Translations under genes and position numbers: made by a program
Shown: positions 55,387-64,000 of the stretch, piece by piece
Layout: each line of letters starts with the position of its first letter
Position numbering within the stretch: the first letter of the stretch is position 1
The notes under the pieces: generated by a model
Told to the model about the DNA's origin: nothing
Database searches by the model: none
The model's input: only the letters and a program-made list of their open reading frames with translations
Assembly (NCBI RefSeq): GCF_019175285.1
Contig: NC_056529.1
Span: forward strand, 1,130,397 to 1,194,396
DNA length: 64,000 nucleotides
Direction: 5' to 3'
Source: Sceloporus undulatus
Lineage: Eukaryota > Chordata > Lepidosauria > Squamata > Phrynosomatidae

Positions 55387-58300
55387 GAGAGAAAATCCTG
55401 CAGACATTTCCTCCTTACTTCAGTACTACTAGAGGCTTGCTGTTGCTGTTGTGTGCCTTCAAGTTGTTCCAGACTTATGGCGACCCTAAGGCAAACCACT
55501 TACAGGGTTTTCTTGGCAAGGTTTGCTCAGAGGGGTTTGCCATTGCCATCCTCTGGGGCTGAGAGAGTGGGACTTATTATTGCCCAAGGTCACCCAGTGG
55601 GTTTCACGGCTGAGCGGAGATTCGAACCCTGGTCTTTAGAGTCGTAGTCCAGGACTCAAACCACTCTGCCACACTGACTCCCTTCGGTAGTTGCAGATAG
55701 TTCCTTGGTTCTTCTTCCTAGTTCGCTGCACCTCCAAATAAATTGCAGCCCCCTTGTGCCAAGCAGTTCCCCTGAATGGGAAATGGCACCGTTGTTTTTG
55801 TGGTTGTGCTGCTTCCCTTGTCTTTCCATTGCTAGCAGAAACTGGTGTCTGTTCTGGTTCCAGTTGGTGGTTTTGGGGTGTCTTCTGCTAGCAATACCAG
55901 ATAGGGACCCCTTTTTCTCCCTTGTGTGTGTTGCAGACAAAGCCACCGACCCCAGCGGCCCCAAAGAGAACTGGCAGTGCATCCAGAGGTTTTGTGACCA
56001 GGTCAACAGTGCAGAGGCCGACGGGTGAGAGGAAGGCAGCTGTGGATGGTGGGAGAGGAAACGCCAAGTGGATGGTGGGCATTAGCATGGCGGGGTAGGA
56101 AAGTGGGCCCCATGGGCACTGAAAGATCCCACAACCCTAGCTTAAATAATATACATATATATAAATATATATATACGCACACACATATACACAAACAGTG
56201 GAGTTTGGTTATAGGAACCCCCCCCCCCCCATGGATACCAAAATCTGTGGATGCTCGAGTCAAATGCAATGGCACAGTAAAATGGCAGAACCAATTATTA
56301 TTATTATATTAAGTATTATTACATTTTATTTATAAAAGTGCTGTAAATTTGCACAGCGCTGTACATAGAATGGATAAAATCAATAAGAATGATAAAACCT
56401 GCCAGTGGCATACAACCTAAAAAATAACAAATGCATATAACAGTAGATAGTAATGCAAGCTAGAATAAAATAAGCAAACAACAGGTTAAAAACATCAAAT
56501 AACAGACATCAGGTCAAATATCAAACAAAACAAAAACAGTCACACACTACTTGGAAACGCTTCCCTGAAACACTTTCCCCAAGGTTTGCTTTTTGGATAT
56601 GGATATATCCCGTTGTGACGCTTTCCATCTGTGACGCCAATCTCTTGCTCTCTTCCTCAGCCCCTCCACAGCTCTCCGGTTGCTGGAGCATAAGATCCAG
56701 TCGCCGCAGGAGGCCGAAGCGCTCCAAGCCCTGACCGTAAGTGTGAGCACATGCATGTGCAATGCTCTGACCTGGACCCAAGTGTCTGAATGGGTCTGTT
56801 GTGGGGGAAGCCGAGGGCAGGGGTGGGGGAAAAGGATTTCCATGGAGCCGTCTGGCCATACTTTTGGAAGTTCTGCCTCCTTGGCTGCATCTACACTGCA
56901 GAAACCATCTGGTTTGACACCACTTTAACTGCCATGGCTCAATACTAGGGGATTGGCTTACACATTGTAAACTGCTTAGGGATGTTAGTTTACTGATATG
57001 TGGTATAGAAATGTACTTGTACAGTAATTGCTATTGCTATTCTGGGAGTTCCAGTCTGGTGCCACAACAGACTGCAGTTCCCAGAATTCCATAGCATTGA
57101 GCCATGGCAGTTGAAGCAGTGTCAAACTGCATTACTGCTGGGGTGCGGATGCAGCCTGAGACCATTGCAAATTTGGACATGGGTTGCAAAGATGCTGCTG
57201 CCGCCTTCGCCTCCCATCTCTCTCTTTCTGTCTCTGTCTGGATTTTCCCATCTGGTGTCTCAAGGCTTTGTGTCTTTGCTGCAGGTCCTGGAGATGTGTG
57301 TGAACAACTGCGGTGAGAACTTCCATCACGAAATGGGGAAGTTCCGCTTTTTGAACGGTTTGATCAAAGTCCTTTCCCCGAAGGTGAGAAGAGGCGGCTG
57401 GGTGGCTGGGGGTGGGTCCCTTCTGTAAGGGTTCCATCATCATCATCATCATCATCATAATACAATCATCACCATCATCACTGATATAGGGACTCCAGGT
57501 GGCTCATAGCAAACTTAAAACCATACAAGTTAAAAGCAATGCAAAAATATTTAGAAGTATAAATATTATGGGGTTTTAAAGAACCATTAAACAATTTATA
57601 AAGTTAAAAACATTAAACATTAAAATAGTAAAATGTATTTTTAAAAAAAAAACACTATTCAAACCTTAGTTTTGTGTGGGTTTTTCAGGTTCTGTGGCCA
57701 TTTCTATAAGAGTTTATTCCTGACGTTTCGCCAGCATCTATGGCTGGCATCTTCAGAGAACCTTACTTAAATCTGAATTGCAAAGCATTTGAAAGCCTCA
57801 AAAGTCTGAAAAAGCCTCACAGCACAAAAGTGTTTTACAAAAAGAGAGCAGGGATGGTCCAGGGAATGCAGAAGAGTGCAAACACATCATTGGAGGCTTA
57901 ATGCCAAGGTTTGTTGCTAAAGAAAAGGCGCTCTTTGTATGTTCAGTGGCACTCTCTTCCATTTTTAAGACCTTCACGGATTCAGAGTTGAGCCCTGGCA
58001 GGGGACTTTGTTGGGACCCCGTCGGTGGGGTGAAGAAGACTTTTCCATTGGGGAGCATCTCTTTCCTCCTCTGCCCCTCTCTTTCTCTGATTGTGACCTT
58101 TCTTTGCTTTTGGGGCTTGTTTTCAGTACCTGGGTGAGTGGTCCACAGAGAGAGTCAAGTCTCGCATCATGGAGATCCTCTTCAGTTGGACTGTGTGGTT
58201 TCCTCAGGAAGTGAAAATCCGGGACGCTTATCAGATGCTGAAGAAACAAGGTTTCCATTCGCTTATTTCTCAAGGTTTCCCTTCCTCCCTCTGTCTGAAG

Positions 58301-61300
58301 TCACACAACAGCCTCAGACCACAAGCCTGCTGACCCAAGGTTTGGAGCAATGCCTTTTCCTCCTCGTGAGGCTTCTTGGCTCCTTGGACGGGGATTTGGG
58401 GTGGGATGAGGCTCAGAATGAACTATCTCCTCCTTCCTCTGCTTCAGGGAGGTTTTACGCAAGAATTGGGCAGCTGGTGTTTAATCCAGCTCTGTTGAAG
58501 AATTCCTTATCCTGGTGACACTTGCAAGGAATTTTTTAAACAAGAGTGATGTGTCCAAAGGGAGTTCCATCCCTGGCCTTTGGACACCCAGCGGAGACAA
58601 ATGGGAACACATCAGCACTACTGCAACCTTTCTTTCAGGAATCATAAAGCAAGACCCCAAATTACCAGAGGACAAAATCCTGCCTCCTCCTTCCCTAAGG
58701 CCAACTGGGTCTATTTTTGATGCTGATAATGAGAAATCCCAGGTAATCTGACCTCCCTTTTGCTCACTGTCTGGGTCAGGAAGGAGCAGTGGTTGTACCG
58801 TGGTTATCATTATTACCATCATCATTACCACCATCATCTCTCTCTATCTCTTGAGATCAAACTCAAGGTGCCAATTCAGAACCCAGGATTCTGACCAAAG
58901 CTGGGGCACCAACAAAGAAGAGGCAGCTTTTGTCAGGTTCAGGGGAAATCCCATCTTCTGCAAAAGCACTCTCTGTGTTTTAAAAGTACACCAAGGAGGC
59001 CCTTATCCACACAGGTTAAGGCTGACGCTGGAGTAAAATAAAGCCACTAATGATACAAAATGCAGCTTTAATTGATTGCATATAGATGGGGGGAAGAAAG
59101 GATGCAGCCACGGAAACAACAGCAAGGTTTTTATTTTCTCTGCAGCTTTTAGCCAGGCTCTTGAAAAGCAAAAAGCCTGACGATTTGCAGGTGGCCAACA
59201 GGCTGATCAAAGGGCTGATCAAAGAGGTTGGTGTTTGTATCCTCCACCCCAGAAATGGGTTTTATGCCCTGGCACACTTTCAGTCACCAAAGTGGTGGGA
59301 GCGACATCCCCTGGAGTGCCAGAGGCAGCCCAAATGGGACTCTCCCGGGCTCCAGAGGATGCAGTCTGCCCTGGTAATGGTGGCAGAGAAGGGGCTTCAG
59401 GGAATGGGATTGATCATCCTGGGTCATTTGGGCCTCTTTGCAGGAGCAGGAGAAGTCCGCCAAAGTGTCCAGGCGCATGAGTGCCATCAAGGAGGCCCAC
59501 AGCAGTGCCATGGCCCTGGAGGAGATACTGAGCAGATTCAGGGCAAAGGAGGGAGACTCCTGCCCCAAACCAGCCCTGGAGGCTCTGCAGGTGAGTCTCT
59601 CCTTTGGGACATTTTGGGAGCACCTGGTCTGCACATGAGAAGGTGAGCTGCAAAGAAGAGGGTGACCTATGAGGCCTTTTGGTGAGGGAGAGGGTCCAAC
59701 CCAGCTCTCTGAAAGAGCGTATGTGCCATGGGTCTTCTCCCCCCACAGGATATGCGTGCCAAGTGCGAGAAGCTGAAGCCCCTGATGTTCCGAGTGGCAA
59801 GCGAGACTGTGGAGGATGAAGAGGCTTTGGGTAATGTGTGGGTGGCACAGGACTTTGGGGAGGAGAAGAGGGCAGGGGGAGCCCTGGGATTTGGGTTTGT
59901 GTATTGGGACTTGATTGGGGGGCCTGAAAATGGCCCATTCTGGGAATCTGGCAATCAACCCAGGACCTCAGGTAAATGGGATGCCTAGCTTGTTTCAAAA
60001 TGTATTTTCATGTACAGTTTGCTGCATGAGTTGTGCAGTCTGTAGCTGTTCACTTTTGCTCATGTGCAACCATATCTTCCCTGATCCTTCTGCAATATAC
60101 AGTAATCACCGCCCAAACTTGTCTGAGGTACATGAAATGGTGGGTTTCCCTCCAAAGACAACTTGGTGGTCGTGTGCCTGAGTCTGGCTCAGGGAAATGG
60201 ATGCCAAAGCCCATCTTCTGCTGCTGAGCACCAGGCAGAGACCCTTCTCCAGATGTCAAGGGTGGGATGCAGCTGCAGCTTGGAGGGCTGGTGTCTTGGA
60301 GTAGGGACAGAAGCCCAGTAAGGCTCCAGCTCCCTACCTGTTCCTTTGGGAAGTGACAGACAGAGAAATCCTCTTTCCTCCTCTTTCTGTAGCTGAGATT
60401 CTCCGTGCAAACGACCTACTCCTTCAAGGACTCACTTTGTATGAGCAGGTTGTGGGCCCGACCTCTGCTGAGGCTGCAGGTAGGTCCCTTGCCAAGGTCA
60501 GCTTGGCTTCTGCCCTGCAAACATGCCCAGGAAAAGGCTCTCATGCCACATTCATTGAATGTATTGAATATTAAGGGGTGCTTCCATGCCTCTCTGCAAC
60601 ATCTCTGCCTTTGCTTTCCTTCTGGAGTGGCTGTCAGGTCCCTGAGAGAAAAAGGCTTTTCACAACCCCATCTGGCTTCCATTTCAGCTGCGCCTCCGGA
60701 CAGCAGAAAGAGCCTCCCATTAATTGATTTCTCTGAACTGGATCCTTCATCCCAAATTCCCACACCAGCAGCATTGCAGGGGAACCCAGACTCCTCTGGT
60801 GACCGTGTCCCATCCTCCCCATCTGCCCATTCACTGGATGAGGAGCTGATGTCAGGTCAGTTGGGGGGCAACCTGGCCAACCTTGCTTAGCCTCTGAAAT
60901 TAAAGAGGCAAAGAGTGGGATCCAGGTGGTGACCCAAGCCTTCCCCATTTGTAGTTGAGGCATTTCAGCATCAAAGCCAGGAGCCAGATGAGAAGACCCT
61001 GCCGCGTCTCTGGTGCTCCTCTACCTCATGGGGTGGGGTGGGGTGTTTTGTACTGGGGGGGGCCTTCAGGTTCCCCCATATCTTGTCTCTGGGGTATCAG
61101 GANNNNNNNNNNGTGACAGAAGCCAGAAGGAGAAGGTCACAAGGAATGCCAGTGCACTAACAGTCCAGGCAAGATGTAACCTGAGGATGGGGTGCAGAGG
61201 TGAAGGGGGGCTACACTTCTTTTGCAGGGGAAGACAGTGCCTACATCTCTCTGTTTGTCTCTCTCAGACCTTCCCAACAGCCCTGTGGCCAGCAGGGCCT

Positions 61301-63004
61301 CCAAAGCACCACCATCCCAGCCACCCTGCAGCAGTTCCTTGGCTGCGCTTTTCATCCCGCTGGATTCAATTACTCTGAGTAAGCCAGGTGGGTGGGGTCC
61401 TTGATGGGGCTGCAGGGCCTCAGTGTCCCCTCCATGGACTCTCACTTGCTCCACGTGTTTCTTCTCCTTCCCAACAGGCGTCATTCCACCCGTCACCGTC
61501 TTCGAGTGGGGCGGCCTGAAGGCCATGCTCCACTTCTCCCAGGACCGTGTTCCTAGTCACCCGGCCATCAAGGTGCTGGTGCTCTCCCTGCTTAGCATGT
61601 CTCCTCACCCTGTCCTGGGCATCCTCTTCCAGGCTGCTGTGCCCAAGGTGAGAGAGATCCTTGTCCCCAGCCCCAGGGGTGGCTGAAGGGATGCCGGGTG
61701 GGACCAAAGCAAAGCCCAGGAGCACAAATGTAATTTCTCCCTGCTTGGACACCTTCCCCTTCAAACCTAAAAAGCCCAGTGCAATTCTAAGCACATCTGC
61801 ACAGCCATAAGCCATAGAGCAACAGGTTACATCTCCATGAAACAGCTTTCTAAAATGCAAAACACAGCTCAATCCTATGCCATTTGCATACACTCTTATC
61901 TCCAACGACAAATTGGAGAAAAGAGCTGAAGAAACAAATTGGCATTTATGTCCCAGGGGCAAAAAGAGTGGCAAATAAATAGCTGGATGACCCTCCTGCT
62001 CCAGCCTGCCCCTTGCTGAACTTGTATACCTGAGCTGAGTGAATGACTCTTCCTGTCTTTTCCCTTTTTTGTTTTATGGATGGCAGTCTATGGCCATCAA
62101 GCTTCAGCCGGCCACAGGTTCAGAGCTTCCAGCCTTCAACCCTCTTCTGCCCCCAGCAGTGATCTTCCAAGTCTTGCTGCTGAACAACCCTCAAAAGGTA
62201 TGTCCTGTGTGCGTGTGTGTGTGTGTGCATGTGTGTGCAAAGGGGCTGGCATGCCAATGGGGGGCTCAGTCGGCTCCAGCCACACTCTGGGAGGCCAGGA
62301 GTGGAGGTCTTGTGCCCCCATCCTTTATAGGAGGACTTGGTTGGGCTGCAGAGAGCAAGGCCTGCCTGAAAAAGGAGCCGGCATGTGATGTCAGCAGCAA
62401 TTCAAAAATTAGGCTTATCACCCCGTTCCTTGTGTGCATGCGGAATAGGATCTGGGAACGGTGGCATAGAAATTAAATAAATGACTGAACGAAGGCTGAA
62501 CAAAATGCAACAGAGAGCAGTGTAAGAGTGTTCATGACCCCCCCTTATACAGCCTGCCTGGGTTGGGTTGCAAGCCACCTTGAGTCCCAATTTGTATGGA
62601 AATGTGGAATGACGACAATGATGATGATGGTGGTGGTAATAATAATAATAGGTGACCCCTATTTCCAGTCTTGTGACTCCACTGCGGACTCATAGCCTGA
62701 TCCCAATGCCTTTCCCCTCAGTTACCCAAGTGGCACAGAAGGTATTGATAGTAAAAGGAATCGCCAGGAGATTCAGGAGTAGAGGAAGCAAGCAGCCCCC
62801 TTTCCATCTTCAGCCCTGGGCTCCTGGACAGTCAGCCATGGCACCGTAATCCATCCAGGAATATCAGACCATCTTCCCTTCCCTTCCCTACAGGCTCCTT
62901 TGCGGCTGAGATACAGGCTCCTATTCACTCAGAATGGACAGACCCACGACGAACTCGGGGAGGTGACCAGTTTCCCCCATGAAGACCTCTGGCCTTTGAG
63001 CTGA
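53844..63004 (+). CDS. GGA2: GGA2, Golgi-localised gamma-ear ARF-binding adaptor
   Basis: GGA2 is a monomeric clathrin adaptor at the trans-Golgi network that sorts mannose-6-phosphate receptors. Exons: 53844-53886, 55937-56024, 56661-56736, 57285-57383, 58127-58250, 58639-58742, 59146-59226, 59444-59590, 59749-59830, 60393-60479, 60688-60855, 61268-61387, 61478-61647, 62087-62197, 62894-63004. They join in phase to 536 residues (human 613). The VHS domain covers the first 150 residues (KATDPSGPKENW, ALTVLEMCVNNCGENFH, LFSWTVWFPQEVKIRDAYQM). The GAT helices follow (SKKPDDLQVANRLIKGLIKE, ILRANDLLLQGLTLY), then a short hinge, then the gamma-ear domain from about residue 407 (VTVFEWGGLKAMLHFSQ). 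The protein is short mainly in the hinge. No LLDLL clathrin box was found, and a 10-N gap at 61103 lies where human has more hinge sequence. The first exon differs from human but joins in phase. Confidence 0.94.
53918..53990. repeat. GGAA/GAAA-rich degenerate microsatellite
   Basis: Purine-only GGAAGGAA and GAAAGAAAGAA units begin 30 bases after the GGA2 exon 1 donor. Confidence 0.85.
54266..54302. repeat. (TCC)n microsatellite
   Basis: Twelve TCC units in GGA2 intron 1. Confidence 0.9.
54499..54560. repeat. (ATT)n microsatellite ending in an assembly gap
   Basis: At least 17 ATT units run straight into ten N at 54551-54560. The gap is probably an unresolved expansion of the repeat, so its true length is unknown. 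Confidence 0.9.
55297..55387. repeat. LINE-type tail followed by (ATT)n
   Basis: CTGCCCCACCTCAAGCC and GGCAGGAAAGAAATAAAATA precede about 13 ATT units in GGA2 intron 1. Confidence 0.75.
55436..55684 (-). repeat. Full-length tRNA-derived SINE in GGA2 intron 1
   Basis: Inverted tail CTTGCTGTTGCTGTTGTGTG, TTCCAGACTTATGGCGACCC, CTTGGCAAGGTTTGCTCAG, CAAGGTCACCCAGTGGG, box-B as ATTCGAACCCTGG and a tRNA-like head ending ACTCTGCCACACTGACTCCC. This is one of the most complete copies in the window. Confidence 0.85.
56883..57158. mobile_element. MITE-like inverted-repeat element with an insertion, GGA2 intron 3
   Basis: GGCTGCATCTACACTGCAGA on the left mirrors GGGTGCGGATGCAGCC on the right, with TTTGACACCACTTTAACTGC facing AGTTGAAGCAGTGTCAAACT. 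About 85 bases of unrelated LINE-tail-like sequence (TAAACTGCTTAGGGATG, GTATAGAAATGTACTTG) interrupt the left arm near 56958-57043. Confidence 0.75.
57433..57486. repeat. (CAT)n microsatellite
   Basis: About nine CAT units followed by degenerate ATCATCACC repeats in GGA2 intron 4. Similar CAT/ATG tracts occur at 13283-13309 and 58803-58838. Confidence 0.8.
61103..61112. other. Assembly gap (10 N) in the GGA2 hinge intron
   Basis: Ten N between GGA2 exons 60688-60855 and 61268-61387. A gap of this fixed size usually stands for unknown length, so an exon could be missing here. Confidence 0.9.
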
Positions 63005-63479
63005 AGGGGGCAGTCGGTGGCTGCTTGCCTGGATGCCCACGAACATCGCCTTGGATTGGGCTTGGCCTCCCCTGTGGACTTTGTTCCCAGATGTTCACTC
63101 CAGTGTTTTTGACTATGGCTGTGCCTTCTTTCTGTAAAGCAATCGGTGCATTTTGATAAAAACATAACCTTATCTAAAGGTGGTTGGAGTTTATACATGC
63201 TGCTGGATGTTTTCCTTGACTGATCCTGAAGAGAGAGCTATGGCATTCTGGGATTTGTAGTTTGCCGTGGCACCAGCACCATGACAGGCGTAATTTTGTG
63301 CATGAAACAATGTTTGTGTACACTGAAGTAACAGCATCACTGTCTCAGCCACTCATTTGGACAAAACAACAGCTCCCAGAATTCCATAGCAATGAGCTTG
63401 AAAAGCTAAAGCGGTGTCAGGCTGCATTAAACTCTGCTGCAGTTCAATGGACCCTTAAAGGTATAGCAGCCTTTTGGTT
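63005..63479. other. GGA2 3' UTR and flank with a MITE-like element
   Basis: No canonical AATAAA is seen soon after the stop; GATAAA near 63157 is the best candidate. About 63230-63440 is an inverted-repeat element (GGCATTCTGGGATTTGTAGT facing AACAGCTCCCAGAATTCCAT). Confidence 0.55.
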
Positions 63480-63657
63480 GGAGGGGGCGGGGCGAGGGAG
63501 CTCCCGGAAGTCTCTAGCAGAGAAGGGCAGAGTGACGCCAGGGGGCGGGGCTTATCGGGAGCCAGTCCCGTGACCAAGATGGCGGCCGCTGTCAGCTGAC
63601 GAAGAAGACTGAGTGGAGGCAGCAGTGCGCCTGCGCGCAGGTGTCTTCCGGGGGCAG
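63480..63657 (+). promoter_or_regulatory. CpG-rich promoter and apparently non-coding first exon of the next gene
   Basis: The GC-rich stretch (GGGGGCGGGG twice) contains a consensus YY1 element CAAGATGGCGGC at 63575-63586 and ends in a strong splice donor, CAG|GTAAGG, at 63657/63658. The ATG within the YY1 site opens only a six-codon reading frame (MAAAVS, stop at 63597-63599). Human synteny predicts COG7 on this strand here, but its known N-terminus is not visible, so the gene identity is open. Confidence 0.5.
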
Positions 63658-63770
63658 GTAAGGGTCTCTTAAGGGCAGCGATGATGCTGGGACTTGCAGT
63701 GGTCCCATAGTGGCTGGAGGATGCTGGGAGTCCTTGTAATTCTCATTCTGCCATCAGAGGGGGCTCTTGA

Positions 63771-63972
63771 GCTGCATCCACACTGGAGAAATACACCCGG
63801 TTTGGCACCGCTTTAACTCTGTCTGGCTCAAGGCTATGGAATTCTGGGAGTTGGAATTTGTTGTGGGTCCAGAGCGGACCCTCACAACAGACTCCAACTC
63901 CCAGAATTCCACAGCCTTGAGCCTGGATGCTGAAAGGGAGTGCCAAACTGTTATTTCTCCAGTGTGGATGCC
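63771..63972. mobile_element. MITE-like inverted-repeat element at the right edge
   Basis: GCTGCATCCACACTGGAGAA at the left is mirrored by TTCTCCAGTGTGGATGC at the right, and GGAATTCTGGGAGTTGGAAT by CAACTCCCAGAATTCC near the centre. This is one of the best-preserved members of the family seen from 7.4 kb onward. It lies in the presumed first intron of the next gene. Confidence 0.85.
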
Positions 63973-64000
63973 ATCATGTTGACTTGGGGGGGATTCTGGG

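Overview
The window is ordinary nuclear DNA from a vertebrate, most likely a squamate reptile (lizard). Seven intron-containing genes can be traced exon by exon because their predicted proteins match well-known vertebrate proteins. The lizard call rests on the repeats: CR1 LINE tails, tRNA-derived SINEs with CAA-type tails, several short inverted-repeat (MITE-like) families and many ATT, AT and tetranucleotide microsatellites. I cannot name the species. All coordinates were read by eye. Exon joins were accepted only when splice sites, reading phase and protein similarity agreed.

Layout from left to right: PALB2 (minus, 998-8530), DCTN5 (plus, 8788-11281), PLK1 (plus, 13673-20541), ERN2/IRE1-beta (minus, 22621-33831), UBFD1 (minus, 39723-44081), EARS2 (plus, 44358-52859) and GGA2 (plus, 53844-63004). 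A CpG-rich promoter and a first exon that looks non-coding lie at 63480-63657; from human synteny they may belong to COG7. PALB2/DCTN5 and UBFD1/EARS2 are head-to-head pairs with about 260-280 bp between start codons. PLK1 and ERN2 converge tail to tail.

The genes are a conserved neighbourhood, not a pathway. PALB2 acts in homologous recombination, DCTN5 is a dynactin pointed-end subunit, PLK1 is a mitotic kinase, ERN2 is an ER-stress kinase/RNase, UBFD1 is a ubiquitin-like protein, EARS2 is the mitochondrial glutamyl-tRNA synthetase and GGA2 is a Golgi clathrin adaptor. Compared with the human order (COG7-GGA2-EARS2-UBFD1-NDUFAB1-PALB2-DCTN5-PLK1-ERN2-CHP2, from memory), one inversion of the NDUFAB1-to-ERN2 block explains the order and strands seen here.

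I found no CRISPR array, operon, phage, retrovirus or convincing new gene system. The best second-look items are a 97% identical 72-bp copy of a PLK1 exon end, with its splice donor, in a downstream PLK1 intron; a PALB2 central exon that spans what are two exons in human; an apparent GC-AG intron in PALB2; full-length foldback elements in UBFD1 and EARS2 introns; the gene-order inversion; and a shortened GGA2 hinge at an assembly gap.
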